Shown: piece after piece, positions 1 through 10,173 of the stretch
Layout: each line of letters starts with the position of its first letter
How positions within the stretch are numbered: position 1 is the first letter of the stretch
Origin: Pragia fontium DSM 5563 = ATCC 49100
GTDB taxonomy: Bacteria > Pseudomonadota > Gammaproteobacteria > Enterobacterales > Enterobacteriaceae
Length of the DNA stretch: 64,000 nucleotides
Direction of reading: 5' to 3'
NCBI RefSeq assembly: GCF_900112475.1
Contig: NZ_FOLW01000007.1
Location: 1-64,000, forward strand
Made by a program: the position numbers and the translations under genes
The notes under the pieces: model-generated
The model's input: the letters and a program-made list of their open reading frames with translations, nothing else
What the model was told of the DNA's origin: nothing
Databases searched by the model: none

Positions 1-220
1 ATTTATCTGGCAAGTGCTAATTGCAAAAAAATTACTGACTGCTGATTGTTTAAACAAAAACATCTTAAATTGACTATTACGACAACAATTTCAATCAGTG
101 AACGTTCTTTCTACAGAGATCTTTCCATTTTTATCAACTTCATTTTACCCTTATATCTCTGTCATAGACTTTTACTCTATCCTGATAACATGCTCTATCC
201 AGCATTTTCCTATTGGATAT
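1..220. other. no gene recognised
   Basis: This AT-rich stretch at the window edge holds only short overlapping reading frames without convincing ribosome binding sites or recognisable protein sequence. I see no RNA gene. It lies downstream of the nucleotidyltransferase gene on the minus strand. Confidence 0.5.
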
Positions 221-254
221 ATATTCTGCTCGCCATTGATAGCGAGCAGAATAT
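221..254 (-). terminator. hairpin downstream of the RlaP-like gene
   Basis: A perfect 13-bp inverted repeat (221-233 and 242-254, 8-nt loop) lies 15 bp beyond the stop codon of the nucleotidyltransferase gene on the minus strand. The U-run is poor, so termination is inferred mainly from position and stem quality. Confidence 0.5.
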
Positions 255-268
255 TCACTAAACCTCAT

Positions 269-1117
269 TTAAAAAGCTTTGTTATCATGCTCAAACATAA
301 CGACTCGATACAAAAGTGTATCCAGCGCACTCGTATCTTGCTTTGACTCCTCAGCACATTCATCAAATGCTTTTAACCCATACCGGTCCAACTCTTGTTC
401 AATAAAATGATGAATACATGCCAGCCGGCTACCATACTGAGATTCTGTATGGCTCCTCTTTATCTCAAGCAGATAATCTATTTCGGACAGTAATGCTTTA
501 TCATGAACAATATCCAGCAATAGTGAGAATGGCATAGGCGGAACCGTTGATCGTTCTTCTATCCATTTAACCGCTAATAATGGACGCAATACATAAAGGT
601 ATTTTTTCAGCCTGACGCTTTCTCCCTGTAGATAGCCGCGAAAATTCTTTTTGGCCATCGACAGATAGTGATATTTCGCCCTTAATCCAGAAAAGAACTC
701 AACGGCCAGCTCGCGTAAAACCGTCATAAACGCTTCATCCTGCCGATACACAATGGGAGAGTCCAACCATTCCAGTAGTGTTGGGTTAGCCCGTTTTAGT
801 AACCCCAGCGTTTTACGCAATTCCCAACCACTGATATCTAACTCATCATCCAACGGTCTTTCAATCACATCACGACCAGGTTCCACCGTTAAATACCACC
901 CAGGCTTATGAACATAGATAAACCGTACGTCATAATCGCTGTCTGTGGATGCAAATCCCCATCCACGACTTCCTGACTCACAGGCGTAAAGAATTTTAAC
1001 GTCGAACTTCCGTTCAATTTCCGTCAGTTCTTCCAGTACGCGTTTTTTCATTTCCACAGAAACAGGATGTTCATCAGCCGACAACGATCTTTTTGTTATC
1101 AGTAAACCGTTTTCCAT
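269..1117 (-). CDS. RlaP-type nucleotidyltransferase (RNA-repair associated)
   Basis: The 282-residue protein has the signature of a DNA polymerase beta-type nucleotidyltransferase: GSRGWGF at residues 49-55 followed by SDYDVR at 60-65, where the two Asp would bind metal. The rest fits the COG3541/PF10127 family, called RlaP because it co-occurs with RNA repair genes. AAGGAG lies 8 nt before the ATG. The gene is divergent from an rtcR homologue and has a sigma54-type promoter at 1171-1187, so RtcR probably activates it. No rtcB or rtcA is visible here. The substrate is unknown; a role in RNA end repair or tailing is inference from family and context. Confidence 0.8.
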   Translation of the reverse strand: MENGLLITKRSLSADEHPVSVEMKKRVLEELTEIERKFDVKILYACESGSRGWGFASTDSDYDVRFIYVHKPGWYLTVEPGRDVIERPLDDELDISGWELRKTLGLLKRANPTLLEWLDSPIVYRQDEAFMTVLRELAVEFFSGLRAKYHYLSMAKKNFRGYLQGESVRLKKYLYVLRPLLAVKWIEERSTVPPMPFSLLLDIVHDKALLSEIDYLLEIKRSHTESQYGSRLACIHHFIEQELDRYGLKAFDECAEESKQDTSALDTLLYRVVMFEHDNKAF

Positions 1118-1170
1118 ATTATCGACTCCTTATATTTTCAATAATTCTCATCTATTCACCGACAAGATAT

Positions 1171-1187
1171 AGCTAATTGCGTGCCAA
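1171..1187 (-). promoter_or_regulatory. sigma54 (-24/-12) promoter of the RlaP-like gene
   Basis: On the minus strand the site reads TTGGCACGCAATTAGCT. It matches the sigma54 consensus TGGCACG-N4-TTGCW with one mismatch (TAGC for TTGC) and keeps the exact GG to GC spacing. It points at the nucleotidyltransferase gene, whose ATG is about 54 bp downstream, and lies next to the gene of a sigma54-dependent activator. Confidence 0.8.
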
Positions 1188-1285
1188 CTTTCTGCAACCT
1201 TGAAAAAAACCACGTAATCCATTGTTTTAAAATACCTTAATAAAAATCCGTCAAATCATTTGCTTTATAGCCGCAGAAAGAAAAG

Positions 1286-1297
1286 TAAGATATCTTA
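1286..1297. repeat. 12-bp palindrome in the rtcR-RlaP intergenic region
   Basis: TAAGATATCTTA is a perfect palindrome 36 bp upstream of rtcR and about 100 bp upstream of the sigma54 promoter. That distance suits an enhancer-type activator site. A role as an RtcR binding site is inference. Confidence 0.35.
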
Positions 1298-1332
1298 TTC
1301 TTGCAGATAATATTTATATTCAGGGATAAGGA

Positions 1333-2931
1333 ATGAAGCGAGTAGCAATTGGCGTATTAGGGACGGTACTGGATAAACGTGGCAAACGTGAAAATCGCTG
1401 GAATAAGTGGCGCCCAACTATCGGTTTATGTCAGCAAGCAGATTTGCCTCTGGACAGATTAGAACTGCTCCACCAGCCTAGAGATCGTGGTATGGCTGAG
1501 CAAGTCGCCGAAGATATTCAACAAACCTCACCACAAACCGAAGTTAAGCTAACGCCAATCACGCTACACAATCCTTGGGATATTGAAGAGGTCTATACCA
1601 CTCTGTTGGATTTTGCCGAGCACTATCCCTTCGATCCAGACAATGAAGAATATTTGGTGCATATCACCACCGGTACTCACGTTGTCCAGATATGCTGGTT
1701 CTTGCTAACGGAGGCGCGCTATCTTCCGGCTAAACTGGTGCAAACAATGCCGGATAGAGAGTCCGGCAGAGGAGAAAATCCGGTCAATCCTGCCGGAGGA
1801 TATTCCATCATCGATCTGGATTTGAGCCGCTACGATCAGATTTCAACCCGGTTTCAACAAATAAAAGAACAGTCTCTGTCGTACCTGAAGGCGGGAATTG
1901 CGACTCGAAATGCCACTTTTAATAAATTAATTGAAGAGATAGAACGCGTAGCCGTTCGTTCTACTGCACCAATTCTGATGATTGGCCCAACGGGAGCAGG
2001 TAAATCTTTTCTGGCTCGTCGGATTTATGAACTAAAGCTGGAAAGACACCAAATCAATGGCCGATTTGTTGAAGTTAACTGCGCTACTTTGCGCGGCGAT
2101 AGCGCTATGTCCACTCTGTTTGGTCATGTTAAGGGCTCATTTACCGGAGCACAAACCGATCGTTCTGGTCTGCTACGAACCGCCGATGGAGGAATGCTAT
2201 TTCTGGATGAAATAGGCGAATTAGGATTGGATGAGCAAGCGATGCTATTGAAAGCCATTGAAGAGAAAAAATTCTTTCCATTCGGTAGTGACAAAGAAGT
2301 ACAGAGCCACTTCCAACTTATCGCTGGTACTCATCGGGACTTGCGTAAACAGGTAAGTGAAGGTTTATTTCGTGAAGACCTGTATGCTCGAATCAATTTG
2401 TGGACTTATAAATTACCGGGGCTTGCCCAACGTAGTGAAGATATTGAACCCAATCTGGATTATGAATTAGCACGCTTTGCCCGAGAACATGGGGAACAAA
2501 CCCGTTTTAATACCGAGTCGCGTCGTAAATATCTGACGTTTGCCACCTCAAGCGACGCTCTCTGGTCAGGCAACTTTCGCGAACTAGGTGCATCAATAAC
2601 TCGCATGGCAACGCTGGCAGAATCAGGAAGAATTACTGACACCGTGGTGTGCGATGAAATAAAACGTCTACAAGATGGCTGGGGATATACCACAAAAGAA
2701 ATAGCCTTACCTGAGATAGAACAGCCAATAGACTTATTTGATTACTACCAACTAAAAGCAGTCATTGAAGTATGTAAAACTAGCGTTAGCTTATCAGAAG
2801 CCGGCAGAAAACTGTTTGCGGTTTCCCGCCAACAGAAACAAAATCCCAACGATGCCGATAGATTAAGAAAATATCTGGCACGTTTTGATTTAAATTGGGA
2901 ACAGCTAAAGCAAATGATGGCGGAAAAATAG
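1333..2931 (+). CDS. rtcR: RtcR, sigma54-dependent activator of RNA repair genes
   Basis: At 532 residues it equals E. coli RtcR in length and matches it throughout. Residues 1 to about 185 form the N-terminal CARF-type sensor domain. The AAA+ domain follows with Walker A GPTGAGKS at 218-225, the sigma54-contact loop GSFTGA at 268-273 and Walker B MLFLDE at 288-293. A C-terminal DNA-binding region ends the protein. In the family, the CARF domain represses the ATPase until an RNA-damage-derived ligand is sensed, and the target is rtcBA. Here the divergent target is the RlaP-type gene. There is no strong Shine-Dalgarno, only GGGATAAGGA just before the ATG. Confidence 0.93.
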   Translation: MKRVAIGVLGTVLDKRGKRENRWNKWRPTIGLCQQADLPLDRLELLHQPRDRGMAEQVAEDIQQTSPQTEVKLTPITLHNPWDIEEVYTTLLDFAEHYPFDPDNEEYLVHITTGTHVVQICWFLLTEARYLPAKLVQTMPDRESGRGENPVNPAGGYSIIDLDLSRYDQISTRFQQIKEQSLSYLKAGIATRNATFNKLIEEIERVAVRSTAPILMIGPTGAGKSFLARRIYELKLERHQINGRFVEVNCATLRGDSAMSTLFGHVKGSFTGAQTDRSGLLRTADGGMLFLDEIGELGLDEQAMLLKAIEEKKFFPFGSDKEVQSHFQLIAGTHRDLRKQVSEGLFREDLYARINLWTYKLPGLAQRSEDIEPNLDYELARFAREHGEQTRFNTESRRKYLTFATSSDALWSGNFRELGASITRMATLAESGRITDTVVCDEIKRLQDGWGYTTKEIALPEIEQPIDLFDYYQLKAVIEVCKTSVSLSEAGRKLFAVSRQQKQNPNDADRLRKYLARFDLNWEQLKQMMAEK

Positions 2932-2958
2932 CGCGTTTAGGCCAATTTCTTCGTATAA

Positions 2959-2984
2959 AAAAGGGCGACATCTGTCGCCCTTTT
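2959..2984. terminator. bidirectional terminator between rtcR and clpB
   Basis: AAAAGGGCGACA and TGTCGCCCTTTT form a 12-bp stem with a 2-nt spacer, flanked by A and T runs on either side. It lies between the convergent rtcR and clpB genes and can serve both. Confidence 0.9.
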
Positions 2985-3009
2985 CGATTGATTATCACTA
3001 CATTATGAA

Positions 3010-5583
3010 TTACTGCTTAGCCACAATCTTATCATTTTCAACATCCAACTCTACCGGCACGCCAGGTAATAGCTGACCAGATAAAATTTGCTGTGCCAAT
3101 GGATTTTCGATTTCCTGTTGGATCGCCCGTTTCAATGGACGTGCCCCATACACAGGATCGTAACCCTCTTTTGCCAGTAAATCTAACGCGGCTTCAGACA
3201 TGGTAATCATATAACCACGATCTTCCAGACGCTGATACAAACGCTGTAGCTGGATGCGTGCAATGGATTTAATCATGCTCTCACCCAACGGATGGAAGAC
3301 CACCGTTTCATCAATACGGTTGATGAATTCCGGACGGAAGTGATGGCTTACCACGCTCATCACTAACTCTTTCATTTCACCATAATCTAACTCACCAAAA
3401 CGCTCCTGAATCATATCGGAACCTAAGTTAGAGGTCATAATGACAACCGTATTACGGAAATCAACGGTACGCCCTTGCCCATCAGTCAAGCGGCCATCAT
3501 CCAACACTTGCAATAGAATGTTAAAGACATCCGGATGCGCCTTCTCTACTTCATCCAGCAAAATAACGGAATATGGCCGACGGCGCACGGCTTCGGTCAA
3601 GTATCCACCTTCTTCATAACCGACGTATCCCGGAGGTGCCCCGACTAAACGAGAAACGCTGTGTTTCTCCATAAATTCGGACATATCGATCCGCACCATC
3701 GCATCATCACTATCAAACATAAAATTAGCCAATGCCTTAGCTAACTCAGTTTTACCTACCCCTGTCGGCCCAAGGAACAGGAAAGAACCGATTGGTCTAT
3801 TCGGATCTGATAAACCGGCACGGCTACGGCGAATCGCATTAGATACCGCTTCAACCGCTTCATTCTGGCCAATCACTCGGGCATGGAGTTGTTGCTCCAT
3901 ACGCAACAGTTTGTCACGCTCCCCTTCCAGCATCCGATCAACAGGAATACCTGTCGCCTTCGCCAGAACCTCAGCAATCTCTGCATCCGTCACTTTATTA
4001 CGCAGCAGCTTCATAGTCTTGCCTTCAGACTGCATCGCTAATGCCAACTGTTTTTCCAGTTCAGGAATTTTACCGTACTGCAATTCAGACATACGCGCTA
4101 AATCGCCAACTCGACGAGCCTGTTCCAGAGAGGTTTTCGCCTGTTCCAGTTCAGTCTTAATGGTTTGCGTTCCTGACAATGCCGCTTTTTCAGATTTCCA
4201 CTCTTCATCTAATTCAGAGTATTCGCGCTCTTTTTGCTCTAACTCTTCGTTCAGCATATCCAGACGTTTCTTACTGGCATCATCAGACTCTTTCATCAGC
4301 GCCTGCTGCTCCAGTTTTAACTGAATAATCCGGCGATCCAAACGATCTAATGACTCAGGTTTAGAGTCCATCTGCATACGAATGCTGGATGCAGCTTCAT
4401 CGATCAAGTCAATGGCTTTATCCGGTAATTGACGATCGGAAACATAACGATGCGACAACGTTGCCGCCGCGACAATGGCCGGGTCAGTAATTTGCACATG
4501 GTGGTGCAGTTCATAACGTTCTTTCAGACCACGCAGAATCGCGATGGTATCTTCTACCGTTGGTTCAGCCACATAAACTTTCTGGAAACGACGTTCCAGC
4601 GCCGCATCTTTTTCAATGTACTGGCGATATTCATCCAATGTAGTTGCACCAACGCAGTGTAACTCACCGCGTGCCAACGCAGGCTTCAGCATATTCCCGG
4701 CATCCATCGCACCGTCGCCTTTACCCGCCCCCACCATGGTGTGCAATTCATCAATAAACAGAATGACGCTGCCTTCCTGTTTAGCTAAATCACTGAGTAC
4801 ACCTTTCAGACGCTCTTCAAACTCTCCGCGATATTTAGCTCCAGCGATCAAAGCCCCCATATCCAGAGAAAGTACCCGTTTATTTTTCAGACCTTCCGGA
4901 ACTTCACCATTAACAATACGCTGGGCCAAACCTTCGACGATGGCGGTTTTACCTACGCCAGGCTCACCAATTAATACCGGATTATTTTTGGTTCGACGTT
5001 GTAATACCTGAATAGTACGACGAATTTCTTCATCACGACCGATAACCGGGTCTAGCTTGCCTTGTTCAGCCCGCTCAGTCAGGTCAATAGTATATTTTTT
5101 CAGCGCCTGACGTTGATCTTCCGCATTGGCATCATCCACGCTTTCACCACCTCTTAATTGGTCGACGGCTTTCGTCATCTGATCTTCAGTTGCACCGGCT
5201 TTCTTAAGCAGATCGGCTAACTGGCCTCGCTCCTGCAACGCAGCAAGAATAAACAGTTCAGAAGAAATAAACTTATCGCTACGTTTTTGAGCCAGTTTGT
5301 CACACAGGTTTAAAATACGGACTAATTCATTAGACGGCTGAACATCACCGCCAGCACCTTCCACCTGTGGAGCACGACTCAATGCATCATTCAGGTCACC
5401 GCGCAGGCGATTAACATTAACGCCAGCTGAAGTCAGCAGTGGAGCAATGCTTCCACCTTCCTGAGTTAACAAGGCACTCATTAAGTGAATAGGTTCTATA
5501 AATTGATTATCTCGACCCAGCGCCAATGATTGTGCATCAGCCAGAGCGAGCTGAAATTTGCTGGTAAGACGATCCAAACGCAT
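3010..5583 (-). CDS. clpB: ClpB protein disaggregase
   Basis: The 857 residues equal the length of E. coli ClpB. Domains in order are the N-terminal double Clp repeat (1-145), AAA+ module 1 with Walker A GEPGVGKT near 206, the coiled-coil middle domain (about 410-520) and AAA+ module 2 with Walker A GPTGVGKT near 605. ClpB is a hexameric cytosolic ATPase that works with DnaK to rescue aggregated proteins after heat shock. GGAGG stands 5 nt before the ATG. A sigma32 promoter lies at 5625-5653. The gene is followed leftwards by a strong terminator and is probably monocistronic. Confidence 0.98.
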   Translation of the reverse strand: MRLDRLTSKFQLALADAQSLALGRDNQFIEPIHLMSALLTQEGGSIAPLLTSAGVNVNRLRGDLNDALSRAPQVEGAGGDVQPSNELVRILNLCDKLAQKRSDKFISSELFILAALQERGQLADLLKKAGATEDQMTKAVDQLRGGESVDDANAEDQRQALKKYTIDLTERAEQGKLDPVIGRDEEIRRTIQVLQRRTKNNPVLIGEPGVGKTAIVEGLAQRIVNGEVPEGLKNKRVLSLDMGALIAGAKYRGEFEERLKGVLSDLAKQEGSVILFIDELHTMVGAGKGDGAMDAGNMLKPALARGELHCVGATTLDEYRQYIEKDAALERRFQKVYVAEPTVEDTIAILRGLKERYELHHHVQITDPAIVAAATLSHRYVSDRQLPDKAIDLIDEAASSIRMQMDSKPESLDRLDRRIIQLKLEQQALMKESDDASKKRLDMLNEELEQKEREYSELDEEWKSEKAALSGTQTIKTELEQAKTSLEQARRVGDLARMSELQYGKIPELEKQLALAMQSEGKTMKLLRNKVTDAEIAEVLAKATGIPVDRMLEGERDKLLRMEQQLHARVIGQNEAVEAVSNAIRRSRAGLSDPNRPIGSFLFLGPTGVGKTELAKALANFMFDSDDAMVRIDMSEFMEKHSVSRLVGAPPGYVGYEEGGYLTEAVRRRPYSVILLDEVEKAHPDVFNILLQVLDDGRLTDGQGRTVDFRNTVVIMTSNLGSDMIQERFGELDYGEMKELVMSVVSHHFRPEFINRIDETVVFHPLGESMIKSIARIQLQRLYQRLEDRGYMITMSEAALDLLAKEGYDPVYGARPLKRAIQQEIENPLAQQILSGQLLPGVPVELDVENDKIVAKQ

Positions 5584-5624
5584 AACACCTCCAGGAATAG
5601 GACTAGTATGTTGCTATGCAGTAT

Positions 5625-5653
5625 AGATGAAGGTTGCCATTGCTTTTTTCAAG
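5625..5653 (-). promoter_or_regulatory. sigma32 heat-shock promoter of clpB
   Basis: On the minus strand CTTGAAA (5653-5647) is followed after 14 bp by CTTCATCT (5632-5625). The consensus is CTTGAAA-N13-15-CCCCATNT, so the -35 is perfect and the -10 keeps the essential part. It lies 42 bp upstream of the clpB start, as expected for this gene. Confidence 0.85.
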
Positions 5654-5673
5654 GCTAAAGTCAATATAAATTA

Positions 5674-5713
5674 TTAAAGCTAGTTCACAGAATTAGGAAC
5701 TCATTAGCTTTAA
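5674..5713 (-). terminator. possible terminator after pgeF
   Basis: TTAAAGCTA and TAGCTTTAA (5674-5682, 5705-5713) are perfect arms with an inner GTTC/GAAC pair, just beyond the pgeF stop on the minus strand. The AT-rich flank gives only a weak U-run. Confidence 0.4.
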
Positions 5714-5717
5714 TAGG

Positions 5718-6449
5718 CTAGTCAAGCCAAATTAAACTGGCCATTCTGCCGGTTTGTTGCTCTCGGCGATAAGAGAAAAATAACTCCGGTTGGCTTACCG
5801 TGCAGTAATCTCCACCATATATATGTTGCACACCTAATGCATTCAAGCGTTGGGTAGCCAACAAATAAATATCAGCTAAATATTTATCGCCCCTGGCTTT
5901 AAAGGCCAATTTGGCCTGAGGATCAACACTAATAAAAGCATCCCGAACTTCTGAACCAACTTCAAACTGTTCTGGACCAATAGCTGGCCCCAGCCATGCC
6001 ATAATGTTTTCTGGTTCAGCGCTAAAATGTCCGACAGTTTGTTCGAGAATACCGGCTTGAAGTCCACGCCATCCGGCATGAGCCGCAGCAACTTCGTTAC
6101 CCGCAACGGAACAAAACAGTACCGGTAAACAGTCAGCGGTCATAACCGCGCACACCTTACCCGGCGTACTGGTGTAGCTGGCATCAGCCTGCTGAGAGGT
6201 GGGCAAAGTCGAATTCAGCGTTAATACATCAATACCATGAACCTGTTCAAGCCATATAATATCGCCGGATACCCCCACCTCTTGAACCAAACGATGGCGA
6301 TTAGATGCGACCGCATCAGCATCGTCACCAACATGATCCCCTAAATTAAAGGTATTAAAAGGTGCGGCACTAACACCACCATGGCGTGTCGTACTCGCTG
6401 ACTTGACCCCAACGGGCAAATCCCATTCCGGCGTTATTAATGATGTCAT
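5718..6449 (-). CDS. pgeF: PgeF (YfiH), peptidoglycan editing factor / multicopper-like laccase fold
   Basis: The 243-residue protein matches E. coli YfiH (243 aa). Family hallmarks are visible: GGVS near residue 25, VHG at about 87-89, MTADCLPVLFC near 130 and AAHAGWRGL near 150, whose Cys and His residues bind zinc. YfiH removes wrongly incorporated L-Ser from UDP-MurNAc precursors, and family members also show purine nucleoside phosphorylase activity. The start codon overlaps the rluD stop (TAATG), so it is translationally coupled to rluD, as in other enterobacteria. Confidence 0.95.
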   Translation of the reverse strand: MTSLITPEWDLPVGVKSASTTRHGGVSAAPFNTFNLGDHVGDDADAVASNRHRLVQEVGVSGDIIWLEQVHGIDVLTLNSTLPTSQQADASYTSTPGKVCAVMTADCLPVLFCSVAGNEVAAAHAGWRGLQAGILEQTVGHFSAEPENIMAWLGPAIGPEQFEVGSEVRDAFISVDPQAKLAFKARGDKYLADIYLLATQRLNALGVQHIYGGDYCTVSQPELFFSYRREQQTGRMASLIWLD

Positions 6450-7426
6450 TACCAGTTCATCTCATCTTTAAAGATTTCAGTATCTGCTCGTAGTGCCGCA
6501 ATTAGCTGTACCATATCATCAGGTAATGGCGCATGCCATTCCATGAGCTCTCCAGATATCGGATGATGTAAGCGCAACATGATGGCATGTAATGCCTGGC
6601 GGTCAAAACTGCGTAATGTTTTGATAAATTCTTCAGATGCGCCTTTTGGAGGACGAGGTCGACCACCGTATAACTGATCGCCAACTAATGGGTGGCTAAT
6701 ATGTGCCATATGCACACGAATTTGGTGAGTCCGCCCAGTTTCCAAACGTAAACGTAAACGGGTATGGGCGCGGAAGTGCTCCATAATACGATAATGGGTT
6801 ACCGCTGGTTTGCCCATCGGATAAACCGACATATGCGTCCGCTTGGTTGGATGACGAGCAATCGCTGCGTCAACGGTTCCCCCACCGGCCATCGTACCAA
6901 TGGCTACCGCTTCATATTCCCGAGTTATTTCCCTTGCCTGAAGCGCTTCCACTAAACGTGTTTGGGCTGGAACGGTCTTCGCAGCCACCATTAATCCAGT
7001 GGTATCTTTATCCAATCGGTGAACAATACCCGCACGTGGCACATCGGCAATCTGTGGATAATGATGTAGCAACGCATTCAATACCGTACCGTCTGGATTA
7101 CCAGCACCGGGATGCACCACAAAGTCTCTGGGCTTATTAATAACGATAATGTCGTCATCTTCATAAACAATATTTAATGCAATATCTTGAGCTTCCCAGC
7201 GTAGTTCTTCTTCGATCAGTGCATCAATTGATATACACTCACCCCCTAGCACCTTTTCTTTAGGTTTGGAGATTATTTGACCGTTTACCGACACGCGCTC
7301 CTCTAATATCCATTCTTTTATACGAGAACGTGAATAATCAGGGAACATTTCGGCCAAAGCCTGATCTAATCGTTGACCGAGTTGCGACTCGGCAACCGTT
7401 GCTGTGAGTTGTACTTGCTGTGACAT
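6449..7426 (-). CDS. rluD: RluD, 23S rRNA pseudouridine(1911/1915/1917) synthase
   Basis: At 325 residues it is essentially the length of E. coli RluD (326). An N-terminal S4 RNA-binding domain (about 18-75) precedes the RsuA/RluA-type catalytic domain with the motif HRLDKDTTG near residue 136, which contains the catalytic Asp. It modifies helix 69 of 23S rRNA late in 50S assembly. It is divergent from bamD and coupled to pgeF by a one-base overlap, the same arrangement as in E. coli. Confidence 0.97.
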   Translation of the reverse strand: MSQQVQLTATVAESQLGQRLDQALAEMFPDYSRSRIKEWILEERVSVNGQIISKPKEKVLGGECISIDALIEEELRWEAQDIALNIVYEDDDIIVINKPRDFVVHPGAGNPDGTVLNALLHHYPQIADVPRAGIVHRLDKDTTGLMVAAKTVPAQTRLVEALQAREITREYEAVAIGTMAGGGTVDAAIARHPTKRTHMSVYPMGKPAVTHYRIMEHFRAHTRLRLRLETGRTHQIRVHMAHISHPLVGDQLYGGRPRPPKGASEEFIKTLRSFDRQALHAIMLRLHHPISGELMEWHAPLPDDMVQLIAALRADTEIFKDEMNW

Positions 7427-7506
7427 AAAATAACTTCTTAAGTTTTAAGTTGGGTTTTAGCGGCAATGCCGTTTAAAATACTATGCTATTGTAACTGGTA
7501 CTCATC

Positions 7507-7528
7507 GGAAGCTGAATGGATAGCTTCC
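7507..7528 (+). repeat. 7-bp inverted repeat upstream of bamD
   Basis: GGAAGCT and AGCTTCC (7507-7513, 7522-7528) could fold into a short hairpin 32 bp before the bamD start, probably in the 5' UTR. No T run follows. The function is unknown. Confidence 0.35.
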
Positions 7529-7559
7529 CGAACAACACTCTGAGGATAAGCAAAACGTC

Positions 7560-8291
7560 ATGATGCGTATGAAATATTTAGTAGCCTCTGCCATATTAAG
7601 CCTGACGTTGGCAGGTTGCTCATCGGACACTATCCCCGATAATCCGCCATCGGAAATGTATGCAACCGCGCAAGAAAAACTTCAAAGCGGTAACTTCCGC
7701 GCAGCAATTACCCAACTGGAAGCGCTGGATAACCGATATCCGTTCGGCCCTTATTCGCAACAAGTGCAACTGGATCTCATCTACGCTTACTATAAAGCTG
7801 ATGATCTACCATTGGCACAGGCAACTATCGATCGTTTCTCTCGTTTAAATCCAACGCATCCTAACATCGATTACGTGATGTATATGCGTGGCATAACCGA
7901 TATGGCCTTTGATGGTAATACCATACAAAACTTTTTTGGTATTGACCGTTCTGACCGCGATCCACAGCATGCCCGCGTAGCATTCCGCGACTTTACTCAG
8001 TTAGTGCAAAACTTTCCACAAAGCGCATATGCCGCAGACGCCCAAAAACGTTTAGTGTTCTTACACAATCGTTTGGCTGACTATGAACTTTCCGTAGCGC
8101 AATATTACACTAAGCGCGGCGCTTTTGTTGCAGTAGTTAATCGCGTAGAGCAAATGCTGCGTGATTATCCTGACTCACGAGCAACTCGTAAAGCATTACC
8201 GTTAATGGAAAACGCTTATCGTCAGTTACAACTGCCAGCGCAGGCTGATAAGGTCAAAAAGATTATCGAAACCAACGATATTAAAGCATAG
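7560..8291 (+). CDS. bamD: BamD, outer-membrane lipoprotein of the BAM complex
   Basis: The 243-residue protein closely follows E. coli BamD. A lipoprotein signal ends in the lipobox LAGC, with the lipidated Cys at residue 20. The remainder is a chain of TPR helical repeats, including the conserved [18 protein letters not shown] region near 50. BamD is essential and, with BamA, inserts beta-barrel proteins into the outer membrane. A neighbouring ATG one codon later is an alternative start. In E. coli the next gene is raiA; here a strong terminator and an unrelated gene follow. Confidence 0.97.
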   Translation: MMRMKYLVASAILSLTLAGCSSDTIPDNPPSEMYATAQEKLQSGNFRAAITQLEALDNRYPFGPYSQQVQLDLIYAYYKADDLPLAQATIDRFSRLNPTHPNIDYVMYMRGITDMAFDGNTIQNFFGIDRSDRDPQHARVAFRDFTQLVQNFPQSAYAADAQKRLVFLHNRLADYELSVAQYYTKRGAFVAVVNRVEQMLRDYPDSRATRKALPLMENAYRQLQLPAQADKVKKIIETNDIKA

Positions 8292-8312
8292 TTGCTTTTC
8301 CTGTATCACTCA

Positions 8313-8340
8313 CAATCGCTATGCATAAGCATAGCGATTG
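8313..8340 (+). terminator. bamD terminator
   Basis: A perfect 12-bp stem, CAATCGCTATGC with GCATAGCGATTG and an ATAA loop, starts 22 bp beyond the bamD stop and is followed by a pyrimidine-rich TTCTCTTC tract. Confidence 0.75.
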
Positions 8341-8492
8341 TTCTCTTCACTTCTGCTCTCCCTTTTCATGTTATCTCTTCTTCACCTCTAATAAATTTAA
8401 TCTGCCAATATTTACATTATTCATGAAACTCGCTAATTTATTCAATTGAGCCATTTCAATTGAATAAAAATTCATTATAAAGAGAGATACTT

Positions 8493-9674
8493 ATGGATCG
8501 GCGGACACTTTTAAAATCATCAGGTTGGCTTTTGGGCGGTCTGACACTTGGTAATCTGGCTTCTGGTGTAGCCAGAGCTAGCCAAAATACTCAAACGGCT
8601 AACAGCATTGCCAGCGTTTTACCTATTCCAACCAAGCAACAGCCGTTATTGCTTAACTTCAATGAAAACTCCCTCGGCATGTCGTCTAAAGCACAGCAGG
8701 CCATCGTTCATGCATTGCCACAAGCTTTTCGCTATCCGGATGCAGCCAGAGAACAACTTATTGAGAAGATAGCCGAAAGTCATAAGCTAAAAGCGCAAAA
8801 TATCTCATTAGGTAATGGTTCTTCAGAATCTATTCAGGCTGTAGTTCAGATGGCCATTTATCAGGCTCAGAAAGCCGGCCAGAAAATTCAGGTTATTGTA
8901 CCGGATCCAACGTTTAACTATGCCGAACTCTACGCCAAAGCACTGGGCGTAGCCGTCATCAAAGTCCCGCTAAACGACAAGCTGGCTTTCGATATTGATG
9001 CGATGAAAAAGTGTGCTGACGAATTCCCTGGGGTATCCATCATTTATTTATGCAACCCAAATAACCCAACCGCGACAATTACGCCAGCTGAAAAAATTGA
9101 GCCATGGATCAAAGCCGCTTCTGAACGCACGCTTTTCTTGCTGGATGAAGCCTATGCCGAGTTTGTTACCGATTCTCACTTCCGCAGCGGCATTGAACTG
9201 ATCAAGCAAGAATTTAAAAACGTTGTGGTCACCCGCACTTTCTCCAAAATTTATGCCTTGGCCGGACTGCGCATTGGCTATGCGGTTGCCCATCCCGATA
9301 TTATTTCTCAAGTCGAAGCATTTGTTTCTTTGGATAATACCAATACTGCAAGTGCAGTAGCTGCATTGGCATCACTGGAAGATAAAACCTTCCTGACCAT
9401 CAGTCGCACATCGGTTGAGACATCGCGCAAAATTGTGACCAACGCGCTGGATAAGCTGGGATTGGAGTACTTACCTTCACAGGCAAACTTTATATTCCAT
9501 AAAGTGCCGGGCGAGGTAAAAGTCTATCAAGATAGAATGAAAGAATATCATGTGTTTGTCGGTCGAGAATTCCCTCCAGCAGTAGGCTGGAATCGCCTGA
9601 CGCTGGGTACGCCGGAAGAGATGACCACTTTCGTTAGCGTACTGAATGAATTCCGTGCCAAAGGCTGGGTGTAA
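8493..9674 (+). CDS. Tat-exported HisC-like PLP aminotransferase
   Basis: The 393-residue protein starts with a twin-arginine signal: DRRTLLK at 2-8, a hydrophobic stretch and a likely cut near ARA-S at about 30. The mature part is a fold-type I aminotransferase of the HisC group (COG0079), with YLCNPNNPT near 187 and the lysine region TFSKIYALAGLRIGY near 250, whose Lys forms the Schiff base. Cytosolic HisC has no export signal, so a periplasmic or membrane-side transamination is implied; the substrate is unknown. AGAGAG precedes the ATG. It occupies the position of raiA-pheA-tyrA-aroF in E. coli and is closed by a terminator shared with rplS. Confidence 0.85.
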   Translation: MDRRTLLKSSGWLLGGLTLGNLASGVARASQNTQTANSIASVLPIPTKQQPLLLNFNENSLGMSSKAQQAIVHALPQAFRYPDAAREQLIEKIAESHKLKAQNISLGNGSSESIQAVVQMAIYQAQKAGQKIQVIVPDPTFNYAELYAKALGVAVIKVPLNDKLAFDIDAMKKCADEFPGVSIIYLCNPNNPTATITPAEKIEPWIKAASERTLFLLDEAYAEFVTDSHFRSGIELIKQEFKNVVVTRTFSKIYALAGLRIGYAVAHPDIISQVEAFVSLDNTNTASAVAALASLEDKTFLTISRTSVETSRKIVTNALDKLGLEYLPSQANFIFHKVPGEVKVYQDRMKEYHVFVGREFPPAVGWNRLTLGTPEEMTTFVSVLNEFRAKGWV

Positions 9675-9707
9675 TACAACATAAACAATGAAATCCAGCT
9701 ATAAAAA

Positions 9708-9732
9708 AAGGGCTTAGCATTGCTAAGCCCTT
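9708..9732. terminator. bidirectional terminator, aminotransferase / rplS operon
   Basis: AAGGGCTTAGCA and TGCTAAGCCCTT form a 12-bp stem around a single base, with an A run on the left. It lies between two convergent transcription units and serves the rpsP-rplS operon on the minus strand. Confidence 0.88.
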
Positions 9733-9760
9733 CGTATAACTAATCGCTTTCGGATGTTGC

Positions 9761-10132
<372 letters not shown>

Positions 10133-10173
10133 CTAGGTAAACTGAAACTGCGGGAACGGTTACCCTTCCCTTA

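Noticed and set aside
46-346. two overlapping plus-strand frames at the left edge
   Set aside because: AT-rich, without ribosome binding sites, and running over a terminator hairpin.
3911-5011. several long plus-strand frames inside clpB
   Set aside because: All antisense to the conserved ClpB ATPase gene; no start signals.
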